From HLUCCA09 sp039822045 (GTDB lineage Bacteria > Pseudomonadota > Alphaproteobacteria > Rhodobacterales > Rhodobacteraceae), in the NCBI GenBank assembly GCA_039822045.1, contig JBCBMY010000004.1, positions 62,001 through 126,000 on the forward strand: a stretch of DNA of 64,000 nucleotides, given 5' to 3'. The position numbers were made by a program, and so were the translations under genes. The notes beneath the pieces are model-generated. The model was not told the origin of the DNA. It saw only the letters and a program-made list of their open reading frames with translations, and did no database searches. Shown one piece after another: positions 1 through 8,859 of this stretch (the first letter of the stretch is position 1; each line of letters begins with the position of its first letter).

Positions 1-43
1 CGGCGTAAGCCCGGAGCAGCCAACAATCCCGACGGAGTGCCTC

Positions 44-1606
44 GTGGCCGACAGCCAGCCGCAATCGCTATACGCCTCCCGCGAACCGATCTTTCCCAAG
101 CGTGTCCACGGCCCGTTTCGGACCCTGAAATGGGCGATCATGATCGTCACGCTTAGCATTTACTATCTGACCCCCTGGATCCGGTGGGACCGTGGGCCAA
201 ACCTGCCTGATCAGGCAGTGCTTGTAGATCTTGCGAACCGGCGCTTTTTCTTCTTCTGGATCGAGATCTGGCCGCACGAATTCTACTTCGTGGCCGGCCT
301 CTTGATCATGGCGGGGCTTGGCCTTTTCCTCTTCACCTCGGCGCTGGGCCGAGTCTGGTGTGGGTATGCCTGCCCTCAGACGGTGTGGACGGATTTGTTT
401 ATCGCGGTCGAGCGTTGGATCGAGGGGGATCGGAACGCCCGTATCCGTCTGCAGCGGCAAGAAAAAATGGATGCGCGGAAGCTTCGGCTTCGGATCACGA
501 AATATACCGTCTGGCTGCTGATCGGGCTCGCCACCGGCGGGGCGTGGGTCTTCTACTTCACCGATGCGCCGACGCTTGCGCGCGATCTCGTGACGCTGAA
601 TGCCCATGCCGCGGCCTATACAACGATGGCTATCCTCACGGCTACAACGTTCTTTTTCGGCGGGTTCGCGCGCGAGCAGATCTGCATCTATGCCTGCCCC
701 TGGCCGCGAATCCAGGGTGCAATGATGGACGAGGACACGATCACTGTGGCCTATCGCGATTGGCGCGGAGAGCCTCGCGGCAAGCACAACTTCCGCATCC
801 ACAAACAGCGGGCCGAGGCGGCAGAGGCAGAGACACTATCGCGCGCGGCCGCGGATGGTTTGGGCGAGGCCCGCTACAAGGCGACGCCCTATGCAAAGGC
901 GTCACTGCGGACCAGCGGCGCGGCACCGACAGTTGAGGTTGGCGACTGCATCGACTGCATGGCCTGTGTGAATGTCTGTCCCATGGGGATCGACATCCGC
1001 GATGGGCAGCAACTCGAGTGCATAACGTGCGCTCTTTGCATTGATGCCTGCGATGAGATTATGGCCAAGATCGGCAAGCCGCGCGGCCTGATCGACTATA
1101 TCGCTTTGTCCGACGAGGGGCGCGAGCGGGCAGGCGCGCCGCCGAAGCCAATCTGGAACCACGTCTTTCGGCCGCGCACGATCCTCTACACCACGCTCTG
1201 GTCGCTCGTGGGCGTCGGTCTCATCGTCGCGCTCTTCGTGCGACCGGACATTTCGATGACCGTCGCGGCAGAGCGCAACCCGGTGTACGTCACCCTGTCG
1301 GATGGCACGATCCGCAACACCTATGACATCCGCCTGCGGAACAAGCATGGCGAGGACCGGCGATTCCGGGTGTCCCTTACGGCGCCGCCGGAGTTGCGCG
1401 TGGCGATCGAGGGCACGCCCTACGAGAGCTTCATGGTGCCCGCCGACACCACAGATCTGGCGCGAGTCTATGTATTGGCGCCTCCCGGATCGGCCGCGTC
1501 TGAGGGTCACAGGACCCCGATCCGCTTCTGGGTGGAAGATCTGGCCAATGGCGAGCGTGTCTACAAGGACAACACGTTCATCGGCACTGGCGCGCTAGGA
1601 GAGTAG
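44..1606 (+). CDS. ccoG: CcoG/FixG, cbb3 oxidase assembly ferredoxin-like membrane protein
   Basis: Polytopic inner-membrane protein with ferredoxin-type iron-sulfur sites, needed for maturation of cbb3-type cytochrome c oxidase; the family is linked to reduction of copper for the oxidase. Two 4Fe-4S-type cysteine clusters are visible: C302, C305, C308, C312 and C326, C329, C332, C336. Upstream are CGYACPQ and CIYACPWPR motifs within membrane segments, and a C-terminal immunoglobulin-like domain (about residues 400-520). The start is GTG, supported by GGAG at 34-37 with 6-base spacing. It leads a ccoGHIS run; ccoNOPQ would be expected just upstream, outside the window. 520 residues is normal for the family. 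Confidence 0.96.
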   Translation: MADSQPQSLYASREPIFPKRVHGPFRTLKWAIMIVTLSIYYLTPWIRWDRGPNLPDQAVLVDLANRRFFFFWIEIWPHEFYFVAGLLIMAGLGLFLFTSALGRVWCGYACPQTVWTDLFIAVERWIEGDRNARIRLQRQEKMDARKLRLRITKYTVWLLIGLATGGAWVFYFTDAPTLARDLVTLNAHAAAYTTMAILTATTFFFGGFAREQICIYACPWPRIQGAMMDEDTITVAYRDWRGEPRGKHNFRIHKQRAEAAEAETLSRAAADGLGEARYKATPYAKASLRTSGAAPTVEVGDCIDCMACVNVCPMGIDIRDGQQLECITCALCIDACDEIMAKIGKPRGLIDYIALSDEGRERAGAPPKPIWNHVFRPRTILYTTLWSLVGVGLIVALFVRPDISMTVAAERNPVYVTLSDGTIRNTYDIRLRNKHGEDRRFRVSLTAPPELRVAIEGTPYESFMVPADTTDLARVYVLAPPGSAASEGHRTPIRFWVEDLANGERVYKDNTFIGTGALGE

Positions 1607-1617
1607 GGGAGACCGAC

Positions 1618-2091
1618 ATGAGCGAGGCAAGTGAGACCAAAGGGTGGGAACTGACGGGCTGGCACGTCCTGGCGATCTTCCTGGGGTTCTTTGGAACAAT
1701 CATTGCGGTGAACCTGGTCATGGCGTCGATGGCTGTCGGTACATTTCCGGGGCTTGAGGCGAAGAACGGGTTCGTGGCCAGCCAGAGCTTTGAGGCGCGT
1801 CGGGATGCACAAGATGCCCTTGGGTGGGAGCTGGAGACCGACTACAGCGACGGATTGCTGACGCTTACGTTCACCGATGACGAAGGGCGGCCCGTCGAGG
1901 TGCCGGAGCTTGCTGCAGTTGTCGGTCGCGCCACCCACGTGAACGATGACATCCTTCCTGAGTTCCAGGGGCGCGATGGTGTGTTCCGCGCGGGCATGGA
2001 GCTCGATCCGGGGAATTGGAACGTCCGGATTGAGGCCCAGGCGACGGATGGCACCGCCTTTGCCCGTCGTGTCGTCCTGCGGGTGAAGTGA
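1618..2091 (+). CDS. ccoH: FixH/CcoH family cbb3 oxidase assembly protein
   Basis: Small single-pass membrane protein of 157 residues, with a transmembrane helix at about residues 16-38 and a periplasmic domain carrying the family's final Arg-Arg-Val-Val strand. FixH/CcoH proteins interact with the cbb3 oxidase and the copper ATPase during assembly. The gene starts 11 bases after ccoG stops and is followed by ccoI, the standard order. A GGGGAGA stretch sits just before the ATG. The function rests on family and context; no catalytic residues are expected. Confidence 0.92.
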   Translation: MSEASETKGWELTGWHVLAIFLGFFGTIIAVNLVMASMAVGTFPGLEAKNGFVASQSFEARRDAQDALGWELETDYSDGLLTLTFTDDEGRPVEVPELAAVVGRATHVNDDILPEFQGRDGVFRAGMELDPGNWNVRIEAQATDGTAFARRVVLRVK

Positions 2092-2169
2092 GTGGCCCGG
2101 ACCAATGGCGACGCGACCCGGCGGCGGAGTTGAACGAGCGGCGGCGTGGGCCGCTCCGGAGAGCGAGAC

Positions 2170-4374
2170 ATGACCGATGCGAGCGTGGGATACCAGGCTG
2201 AAGGCGCCAGCGCCTGTCCGGCCTGCGCTGCGACCCCGATGGCGCGTCGCCTTTCAGCCTGTGCCGAGGCGGAGGCAGCGGCCGCCCGCGCTATGCTGTC
2301 GCTCCCTTCGATCCACTGTTCGTCTTGCATTTCCGGTGTCGAGCGCGTGCTCGGCGAGGTGCCGGGGGTTCGGTCCGCCCGGGTCAATTTCACGCTGAAG
2401 CGCGCAACCGTCGAGACCGAGCCCGGCCTAACCGCCGCTGACCTGGTCGACGTGCTCGAGCGCGCCGGTTTCGAAGCGCACGAACTCGACGCTGGACAAT
2501 TGTCGCTGACTGAGGCCGACCGGCAGGGCAGGGACCTGCTGATGCGGCTGGCGGTGGCGGGATTTGCCGCGATGAATGTCATGCTTCTGTCGGTCGCGGT
2601 GTGGTCGGGCGCGGAAGCCGCGACGCGGGATTTGTTCCATTGGATCTCGGCAGCAATCGCGATCCCGGCTGTTGCCTTCTCTGGCCGGCCGTTTTTCGTG
2701 TCGGCCTGGGGCGCGCTTCGGGCGGGCCGGCTGAACATGGATGTGCCGATTACCCTTGCCATACTCCTGGCAATCGGGACGTCGCTCTACGAGACCGCGC
2801 ATTCGGGCCACCACGCCTATTTCGACGCGGCGATCTCCCTGACCTTCTTCCTGCTCGGTGGCCGGTACCTTGACCATCGCACCCGTGCTGCAGCGCGTTC
2901 GGCGGCCGAAGAGCTTGCTGCGCTGGAGGTCCCGCGGGCGCTTCGGGTTGAGAGCGATGGGCCCGTCGAGGTGGCGGTGGCTGACCTGAGGCCCGGCGAT
3001 CAGGTGCTCGTGCGACCTGGCGGGCGGATGCCCGTCGACGGCGTGATCGAAGGCGGGCAGTCCGAACTGGATCGAGGCCTCCTGACGGGTGAGACGAGAC
3101 CGATTTTCGCTGGCCCCGGGCAGGCCGTGAGCGCGGGCGAGGTCAATCTGACAGGTCCGCTGACGCTGCGTGTCACTGCCGCCGGGCGAGACAGTTCGCT
3201 GCACCGGATGGCCGACCTCGTGGCAGCCGCTGAAAGTTCCAAGAGCCGGTACACATCGCTCGCGGATCGCGCAGCTGGGCTTTATGCGCCCGGCGTCCAC
3301 ATCCTTTCGGCGGCGGCGGGTCTGGGTTGGTGGCTCCACACCGGCGATCTGCGGCTCTCGCTGAATATAGCGGCGGCAGTCTTGATCATCACCTGCCCCT
3401 GCGCGCTGGGCCTTGCCGTGCCGGCCGTGACCACGGCGGCATCTGGGCGTCTCTTTCGGCGCGGCCTCCTCATCAAGGACGGCACGTCGCTGGAGCGGTT
3501 GGCCGGGGTTGACACCGTGCTCTTCGACAAGACCGGCACGCTCACTTTGGGCGAGCCGGAAGTGCAGTCTCTTGACGGCTTCGACCCAGAGGACCTCGCT
3601 TTGGCGCGCGCGCTGGCCGAGGGCTCGGCCCATCCGTTGGCGCAGGCGCTGGGTGCGGCCGTTGCCGACCGAGGCATAGCGCCACTTCTGCTAGAGGACG
3701 TGGCTGAGCGCCCGGGTTTCGGCACCGAGGCGGTGTGGCGCGGGCGTCGCGTGCGGCTCGGCCGCGCCTCTTGGGTCGGCGCAAACGCCGGGGCCGAAAC
3801 GGCCACTTGGCTCGACCGTGGGGACGGCGAGCCAAAGCCATTTGCTTTCGTTGACAAAGTCCGACCGGGTGCGGCCGACGCAGTGGCTGGCCTCAAGGCA
3901 CAGGGCCTGCATGTGGCGCTCATTTCAGGAGACGGCGCAGCGGTTGTGGGCCGCTTCGCCGGATTGCTCGGGATCGAGGATTGGACGGCAGAAGTCCTGC
4001 CCGAGGGCAAGGCTGCCCGGGTCGAGGCCCTTCAGGGCGCGGGCGCGCGTGTTCTGATGGTCGGTGACGGGCTCAACGACGCGGCCGCGCTGGCCGCCGC
4101 CCACGCTTCGCTGTCACCAGCCTCAGCACTCGACGCGGCGCGGGTTGCCTCCGACATGGTCCTTCTGGGTCACGACATCTCGGCCGTGACATCGGCCGTT
4201 TCGACGGCGCGATCCGCCGTGCGCCGGATCAAAGAGAACTTCCACATCGCGACCGTTTACAACGTCGTCGCGGTACCCCTTGCGATCGCCGGATTTGCCA
4301 CGCCCTTGGCCGCGGCCTTGGCCATGTCGGCAAGCTCTCTCACAGTATCGCTCAACGCACTGAGGCTGCGCTGA
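2170..4374 (+). CDS. ccoI: CcoI/FixI copper-transporting P1B-type ATPase
   Basis: Copper-exporting P-type ATPase that supplies copper to the cbb3 oxidase. It has an N-terminal CPAC pair (C16, C19), a heavy-metal-associated domain with C50-S-S-C53, the membrane CPC motif (C409, C411), the phosphorylation site DKTGT (D453) and the hinge GDGLND (first Asp 633). A longer reading from GTG at 2146 is open, but the ATG at 2170 has GGAGAG about 6 bases upstream and gives the usual N-terminus, so I chose it. It overlaps ccoS by one base (TGATG). About 734 residues, normal for FixI. Confidence 0.95.
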   Translation: MTDASVGYQAEGASACPACAATPMARRLSACAEAEAAAARAMLSLPSIHCSSCISGVERVLGEVPGVRSARVNFTLKRATVETEPGLTAADLVDVLERAGFEAHELDAGQLSLTEADRQGRDLLMRLAVAGFAAMNVMLLSVAVWSGAEAATRDLFHWISAAIAIPAVAFSGRPFFVSAWGALRAGRLNMDVPITLAILLAIGTSLYETAHSGHHAYFDAAISLTFFLLGGRYLDHRTRAAARSAAEELAALEVPRALRVESDGPVEVAVADLRPGDQVLVRPGGRMPVDGVIEGGQSELDRGLLTGETRPIFAGPGQAVSAGEVNLTGPLTLRVTAAGRDSSLHRMADLVAAAESSKSRYTSLADRAAGLYAPGVHILSAAAGLGWWLHTGDLRLSLNIAAAVLIITCPCALGLAVPAVTTAASGRLFRRGLLIKDGTSLERLAGVDTVLFDKTGTLTLGEPEVQSLDGFDPEDLALARALAEGSAHPLAQALGAAVADRGIAPLLLEDVAERPGFGTEAVWRGRRVRLGRASWVGANAGAETATWLDRGDGEPKPFAFVDKVRPGAADAVAGLKAQGLHVALISGDGAAVVGRFAGLLGIEDWTAEVLPEGKAARVEALQGAGARVLMVGDGLNDAAALAAAHASLSPASALDAARVASDMVLLGHDISAVTSAVSTARSAVRRIKENFHIATVYNVVAVPLAIAGFATPLAAALAMSASSLTVSLNALRLR

Positions 4375-4535
4375 TGGAGGTTCTGGCTATCCTCATCCCC
4401 GTTGCGCTTGGACTTGGAGCTCTGGGCCTTATCGCATTCTTCTGGGCCGTAAGAGACGATCAGTTTGACGATCCCGAGGGTGATGCACGGCGCATTCTGG
4501 ACGATCGCTACGATGACGCGCCCAAGGACGAATAG
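4374..4535 (+). CDS. ccoS: CcoS, cbb3-type oxidase assembly protein
   Basis: A 53-residue protein with one N-terminal membrane helix (about residues 4-26) followed by FWAVRDDQFDDPEGDARRIL, the hallmark of the CcoS family, and an acidic tail. CcoS is required for cofactor insertion into the oxidase. Its ATG overlaps the ccoI stop codon (TGATG), so translation is probably coupled. Easily missed because it is so short. Confidence 0.95.
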   Translation: MEVLAILIPVALGLGALGLIAFFWAVRDDQFDDPEGDARRILDDRYDDAPKDE

Positions 4536-4566
4536 CGCGCTCGCGCAGTAGCGCCGACCCCAGACG

Positions 4567-5055
4567 TCAGCGCCGCTCCATCCGCACGGCGAGGAAGTCG
4601 ATCCCAGGACCAAGTTCGATGACGGCCGGCCCGATCTCGGTAAAGCCCATAACCCGATAGAATGGCACCGCCGTCCGCGTGGCGAGGCACGAGAACTGAG
4701 TTACACCCGCCCCTTCCGCCGTCGTGAACACATGGCGCAGGATCGCACGCGCGATGCCCCGTCGCGTGTGGCGCCAATCGGTTGCCAAGTGTCGAATATC
4801 CGCCTCGAACGGCCGTCGGCGGCGCCGGGTCCAGCCACCGGCGCCCAATGCGCGACCGGCATCGTCCTCGGCAATGAAGTAGGTTCCACTGCTGACAAGC
4901 TCGGGCCGGGCACGCGCGATCACGGGAACGGCCGTGACCATAACGGAGGGGGGATAATCCTTCTTCAGGAGGCGCGGATAGCTTTCAGCAAGAAGCGCGT
5001 CGACTGCCGCGAAATCGTCTGGAGTGGTGGGACGGATCGTGATCGTTTCGGGCAT
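4567..5055 (-). CDS. GNAT family N-acetyltransferase
   Basis: 162 residues with the Gcn5-related acetyltransferase fold. The acetyl-CoA-binding motif A is visible as RRGIARAIL after a beta strand (DIRHLATDW), and the C-terminal FYRVMGF motif is typical of single-domain GNATs. The substrate is unknown. The gene is convergent with ccoS and lies downstream of rpmG on the same strand, but a strong hairpin separates it from rpmG. Small-molecule or protein acetylation is equally possible. Confidence 0.85.
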   Translation of the reverse strand: MPETITIRPTTPDDFAAVDALLAESYPRLLKKDYPPSVMVTAVPVIARARPELVSSGTYFIAEDDAGRALGAGGWTRRRRRPFEADIRHLATDWRHTRRGIARAILRHVFTTAEGAGVTQFSCLATRTAVPFYRVMGFTEIGPAVIELGPGIDFLAVRMERR

Positions 5056-5079
5056 TGGTCAGCTCCTTTGCAGGGCCTT

Positions 5080-5119
5080 CAAAGCACGAAGGCCGCACCC
5101 TAGCCCGGGCGCGGCCTTC
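5080..5119 (-). terminator. Probable intrinsic terminator of rpmG
   Basis: On the minus strand GAAGGCCGC (5119-5111) pairs perfectly with GCGGCCTTC (5096-5088) around a 14-base loop and is followed by GTGCTTTG. The stem is GC-rich and lies about 27 bases after the rpmG stop codon. The U-tract is short, so termination strength is uncertain. Confidence 0.6.
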
Positions 5120-5145
5120 CGTGTCCGTACCTGTCGGGCAAGACC

Positions 5146-5313
5146 TTACTTGATCTTGCCTTCCTTGTACTCAACGTGCTTCCGCGCCACCGGATCATAC
5201 TTCCGAATGGTCATCTTTTCGGTCATCGTGCGGGCGTTCTTCTTGGTCACATAAAAGTGGCCCGTCCCGGCCGTCGAGTTAAGCCGGATCTTGATCGTAG
5301 TCGGTTTCGCCAT
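5146..5313 (-). CDS. rpmG: 50S ribosomal protein L33
   Basis: 55-residue large-subunit ribosomal protein starting MAKPTTIKIRLNSTAGTGHF. The alphaproteobacterial form lacks the zinc-binding cysteines, as seen here. The reading frame stays open 29 codons upstream, but the ATG at 5313 has a strong GAGGAGAG Shine-Dalgarno and matches the family N-terminus. It stands alone, with a hairpin downstream and a 119-base gap upstream to the DUF533 gene. Confidence 0.98.
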   Translation of the reverse strand: MAKPTTIKIRLNSTAGTGHFYVTKKNARTMTEKMTIRKYDPVARKHVEYKEGKIK

Positions 5314-5432
5314 CGTCGCTCTCCTCGGCCGGGCCACGCTCAGGGGCGGCCCGGAAAATCCATGAGCTCCGCCTTCTATGCGCCGGTGCTCAAGAGTCAA
5401 GCGCCGATGCGGCGGCAGTACATGTGCCGGGA

Positions 5433-6176
5433 CTATGCGACCCCCATTGCCTGGTGCATCCGCTGGCGCGCTTCCTCGGTAAGGCCGAGCGCATGCGCCA
5501 GTTGCCGCAGATAGGTTGCCTCGGCCTCGCTGTCGACGCGGATCGCCATCAAGGATGTGGCATAGACCTGTGCCTTCATCGCGTCCGACGTTTGCTGGGC
5601 AAGTCCCGGTATGTCGAGAGGCTTGGCCAACTCGGCCTCGACGAATGCGCGCTCTTCCGCGTCGACATCGCCGAGTTGGTCCATGAGTTTCTGCTGCTCC
5701 TCGGCGTCGATCTCTCCGTCGGCCTTGGCCGCCTGGATCATCGCGCTGATCATCAGCTTGGCATTGTTCTCCATCACCTGCGTGGCGGGGGACTGGCCGG
5801 CGAAGGCCGACATCATGTCGTCGAGACCCTTTCCACCTGCCTCAGCCGCTCCCTGCATCGCGGCCATCAGACCGCCCAGGCCCGCGGCTCCCGCCGCCTG
5901 AGGGCCGGAGAAGGCCTGCATCATCTGGTCCATCGGGTTGGTGCTCGTGCCGGCCCCGCCGGTCATCGCCTGCATCATCGAGCCCAGGCCCATCTGGTCG
6001 GCCATCTTGGACATCGCGTCCATGCCTGGCATAGCGCCCGGTGCTGCACCGGCGCCGCCCATTCCATCCATCATCTTTTGCAGACCGGCCATGCCCCCCA
6101 TAGATTTGTACTTCTCAACGCCCTTCGCGGCGGCAAAGCCCACTGCGACCGTGGCTAAAGTCCTCATGAAACTCAT
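5433..6176 (-). CDS. DUF533 (YebE-like, TerB-fold) protein
   Basis: 247 residues. An N-terminal hydrophobic helix (FMRTLATVAVGFAAAKG) is followed by a low-complexity Met/Gly/Ala region to about residue 130. The C-terminal all-alpha DUF533 domain has the TerB-like AAKADGEIDAEEQ motif, an acidic set found in tellurite-resistance TerB domains. It is probably anchored in the inner membrane. The family has no established biochemical role. It lies downstream of rnpB on the same strand. Confidence 0.85.
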   Translation of the reverse strand: MSFMRTLATVAVGFAAAKGVEKYKSMGGMAGLQKMMDGMGGAGAAPGAMPGMDAMSKMADQMGLGSMMQAMTGGAGTSTNPMDQMMQAFSGPQAAGAAGLGGLMAAMQGAAEAGGKGLDDMMSAFAGQSPATQVMENNAKLMISAMIQAAKADGEIDAEEQQKLMDQLGDVDAEERAFVEAELAKPLDIPGLAQQTSDAMKAQVYATSLMAIRVDSEAEATYLRQLAHALGLTEEARQRMHQAMGVA

Positions 6177-6273
6177 GTGTCGGCCCTCCCTTCGGCACAG
6201 GCGAACCTTGCCATGCCGACCAGAGATAACGTGGCGTCATGGCGTCGCGGATTGCCGATTGGAGGCAGGATTG

Positions 6274-6659
6274 CGCGGATGGCCTGTAAGCCGGATTCTG
6301 TCCAGGCCGTGGGGCCCTGGGCGACCATTCCTCTCGGCCCGCCGTTGCCGACGGGCTCCAGCTGCCAACCCGACCTCCTGGGGCTGGAGCGGCCCTGGGC
6401 CAGTGGCCCCAAGGGAGGTCCTATTCGGCATTGCTCCCGGTGGGGCTTGCCGTGCCGGCCCTGTTGCCAGGCCCGCGGTGGGCTCTTACCCCACCGTTTC
6501 ACCCTTGCTGCCGCCCGAAGACGGCGAGCGGTCTGATCTCTGTGGCGCTTTCCGTCGGCTTTCGCCGCCCGGGCGTTACCCGGCACCGTCGCTCCATGGA
6601 GTCCGGACTTTCCTCGCGCGGGGTCGCCCCCGCCCGCGGTCGCCCGGCCATCCGCACCG
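6274..6659 (-). ncRNA. rnpB: RNase P RNA (type A)
   Basis: Catalytic RNA of RNase P, which matures tRNA 5' ends. On the minus strand the 5' end carries GCGGATGGCC, which pairs with GGCCATCCGC at the 3' end (P1 helix). The near-universal GAGGAAAGTCCGGACTCC lies near the 5' end (around 6615-6598), and the conserved 3' ACAGAATCCGGCTTACAGG is at about 6301-6283. About 386 bases, normal for alphaproteobacteria. Ends are inferred from the P1 pairing and may be off by a few bases. No CDS is needed here; the open frames across it are incidental. Confidence 0.95.
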
Positions 6660-6666
6660 GACGCCC

Positions 6667-7368
6667 TTACGCCGCGCCGTTGCCCCCGTCAATCGCGGCT
6701 AGGCCCGCGAGCAGCACCCGATCCTGCGCATTGGCGGGCCCGGTTGCGTGTCGACGGTGCCGCAGGCGGAATGCGGAAAGCCGGTCGCTTTCCGGCGCGT
6801 CGGCCGTGTATCCGGCCGAGTTCAGGAGCTGATCGAGCGAGGCGCCGCCGTCAGGTCCGGGCTGGGCCCGCGTCGCCAGGCCCCGGCACTCCAGACGCCG
6901 CCAGTCGAAGCGTGGGCCGGGGTCGACCTTTCGGCCCGGCGCGCAGTCGGAATGGCCGATCACGCGCGATGGGGAAATGTTCCAGCGCGCAGACAGCTCG
7001 TGAAGCAGTGCCTCAAGCCGGGTCATGGCCGGTTCGGAGAACGGGCTCCGCCCGTCATTGTCGATCTCGATGCCAAGGGAGGCGGAGTTAACGTCACGCA
7101 CCGGACCCCAGGTGCCGGCCCCGGCATGCCACGCCCGGGCGGATTCGGGCACGAGCTGCCACAGCTTGCCGTCGCGCCCAATAAGGTAGTGCGCCGAAAC
7201 GCTCCACGCTGGGTCGCAAAGCCGCTCCAGCGCAACATCGGCGGACACCATCGCGGTGTAGTGCAAGACGATGAGGGAGGGGTGCTCAGTTTCGCGCCGC
7301 GCCCCGAAATTGGCCGACGGCCACCAGAGCGCGCCGGTGGCCTCGCCCGTGTCGCCTCTCTCCATCAT
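6667..7368 (-). CDS. AmpD-like N-acetylmuramoyl-L-alanine amidase
   Basis: Amidase_2 family zinc amidase that cleaves the lactyl-L-Ala bond of muropeptides. Probable zinc ligands are H36 (VLHYTAM), H139 (VIGHSDCAPGRKVDPGP) and D149, with K147 as the conserved catalytic-site lysine. The C-terminal 65 residues resemble a degenerate peptidoglycan-binding domain, common in alphaproteobacterial homologues. No clear signal peptide is seen, which suggests a cytoplasmic, recycling-type enzyme. Its stop codon is only about 7 bases from the mature 5' end of rnpB on the same strand. Confidence 0.9.
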   Translation of the reverse strand: MMERGDTGEATGALWWPSANFGARRETEHPSLIVLHYTAMVSADVALERLCDPAWSVSAHYLIGRDGKLWQLVPESARAWHAGAGTWGPVRDVNSASLGIEIDNDGRSPFSEPAMTRLEALLHELSARWNISPSRVIGHSDCAPGRKVDPGPRFDWRRLECRGLATRAQPGPDGGASLDQLLNSAGYTADAPESDRLSAFRLRHRRHATGPANAQDRVLLAGLAAIDGGNGAA

Positions 7369-7437
7369 ACCGACTGGTCCGATGCTGCAAGTGGCACCCA
7401 GCCTTTGGGTTTGGGTGCCCGATCGGTCCTTGAAGGA

Positions 7438-8244
7438 TCAGCCGCGCACGGCGGAGCGGAAGGGCTCGGGGCTCCAGTCGCAGGCAAAACCATCACCATC
7501 CGGGTCGAGCCCGTAGCGATCGCGAAACGGACCGCCCGATTCGAGGAAGGTGCGCTGGGCCTGGTCGGCGCCGTGGAAGCGGGCGCAGTTGCGGCCGGCC
7601 TGGCTGCGCGAGATCAGGCCCCGGTCATACTGCTTGGAGCCAACGGCGTGATTGGTCGACAGCGCGAAAGCCACAATGTCGGGCCCGTCGGCCACGGGGC
7701 GTACTGGAGCGGCCTGCTGCGGCTGGGGTGCCGGAGCCGAAATAGGCGTGGGGGCGGCGGGAGCGGCGGCGGCCTCTCGCTGAATGACGGGCTCGGCGGC
7801 GGTCGGCGCAGCCGCGGCCACCGATTGCGGAGCAACCGGGCCGCCGGCATTAGCCGTTTGGATGCCGGGCGCGGCCAAGGGTGCCTGTGGCGCGGCGGGC
7901 TGTTGCTGGGTCGCGGCCACCGGCGCGGGTGACCCGGTCGTATTGTCGACGCCGATGCCAGCGGCCGCAAGATCGGACGCGGTCACACCGGATGTCGGGT
8001 TGGACAGCGTTGCCTCCGGCGCGCCCGTGGCTTCGGGCGGCAGCGTTGTCTCGCCACGAAGCTGTGCTTCACGGGCGACGTTCTCGGGGCCGCGATTGGC
8101 AAGATACGACTCGTAGTCGCCAAAGCCCACGCCGGAATCTGCGGGTGGCGGTGGCGGGGCGCACGCGGCCACCAGCGCCAGCGACGCGGTTGCAACGGCC
8201 AAGGTACAGGCCCGGCTTGGGCCCCAGTAATCCATGCGTGTCAT
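7438..8244 (-). CDS. Excalibur-domain lipoprotein
   Basis: 268-residue predicted lipoprotein. A hydrophobic signal ends in a lipobox (LVAAC), followed by a long Pro/Ala/Gln-rich linker. The C-terminus (GLDPDGDGFACDW) matches the Excalibur motif DxDxDGxxC, which is thought to bind calcium. A flanking Arg-Asn-Cys supplies the partner cysteine. The low-complexity middle is compatible with spanning the periplasm or peptidoglycan. ATG at 8244 or 8235 are both possible starts. Function unknown. Confidence 0.85.
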   Translation of the reverse strand: MTRMDYWGPSRACTLAVATASLALVAACAPPPPPADSGVGFGDYESYLANRGPENVAREAQLRGETTLPPEATGAPEATLSNPTSGVTASDLAAAGIGVDNTTGSPAPVAATQQQPAAPQAPLAAPGIQTANAGGPVAPQSVAAAAPTAAEPVIQREAAAAPAAPTPISAPAPQPQQAAPVRPVADGPDIVAFALSTNHAVGSKQYDRGLISRSQAGRNCARFHGADQAQRTFLESGGPFRDRYGLDPDGDGFACDWSPEPFRSAVRG

Positions 8245-8386
8245 CGGGCTTTCCTGCTCGCCTCGTTTCCCAGCACGCTATCAGCCTGTGGCGTCGGCCG
8301 CCACGGGGGTCAACCGAAGAGTTCGTGACTGAGTCTTCGCTGCCGCAGACCGGCGCCCCGACACCGCGTGTGTCGCCTCGCGAGCG

Positions 8387-8821
8387 TCAGCGTGTGCCGG
8401 CCGCGCACTGTGCAATACGCTCGCATTCTCCGACTGCGATCGTTTCGCCCAGGTAGATGACGGTTCCTGGTTCTGCGCCGTAGAGGATGCGGCCCTGACC
8501 AGTTCGGGCGTCTCGCGTCCACACCCGCACGCGCGGCGAGATGTCGGCATCTACGGCGATAAGGTCCTGCCGATCGATGTCCAGCCGAGGGCCCGACAAG
8601 GTTGCTCGCGGGGCTCCGGTCTCTTCTGGTCGACGGACGAGGGGTGTTTGCAGCTGGCCATTGCGAGACGCGGCCCGTCGTCCGAACTCATTAGTGTCGG
8701 ACAGTGCCAAGGTGCCCCGTCGCGTGGCTGGGGTTTCTTGATCGACAACCTTCACAACGTCACAGGCGGCAACGGCGAGGCCAGCCGCAAGCGCGGCGAT
8801 GGTTAGGGCGGGACGGCGCAT
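8387..8821 (-). CDS. Putative lipoprotein of unknown function
   Basis: 144 residues when started at the ATG at 8821, where the N-terminus MRRPALTIAALAAGLAVAAC is a clean lipoprotein signal with lipobox VAAC. The frame extends upstream, but the extra 41 residues would bury the signal. The rest is soluble, with two cysteines near the C-terminus (VGECERIAQC) that could form a disulfide. I do not recognise the family. It follows the Excalibur lipoprotein gene in the opposite order of transcription (upstream of it on the minus strand) and may be co-transcribed with gatCA. Confidence 0.75.
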   Translation of the reverse strand: MRRPALTIAALAAGLAVAACDVVKVVDQETPATRRGTLALSDTNEFGRRAASRNGQLQTPLVRRPEETGAPRATLSGPRLDIDRQDLIAVDADISPRVRVWTRDARTGQGRILYGAEPGTVIYLGETIAVGECERIAQCAAGTR

Positions 8822-8859
8822 GTTTGGCTCCGAGGTCAGGCAGGCAGGTCGGGTCGACG

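Noticed and set aside
1..43. The 3' end of a ccoP gene
   Set aside because: Only about 40 bases precede ccoG, too few to assign a frame; ccoP upstream is expected but not demonstrable here.
5938..6702. Open frames of more than 130 codons across 6.2-6.7 kb
   Set aside because: The region is RNase P RNA on the minus strand, with conserved 5' and 3' motifs and P1 pairing; the frames are incidental.
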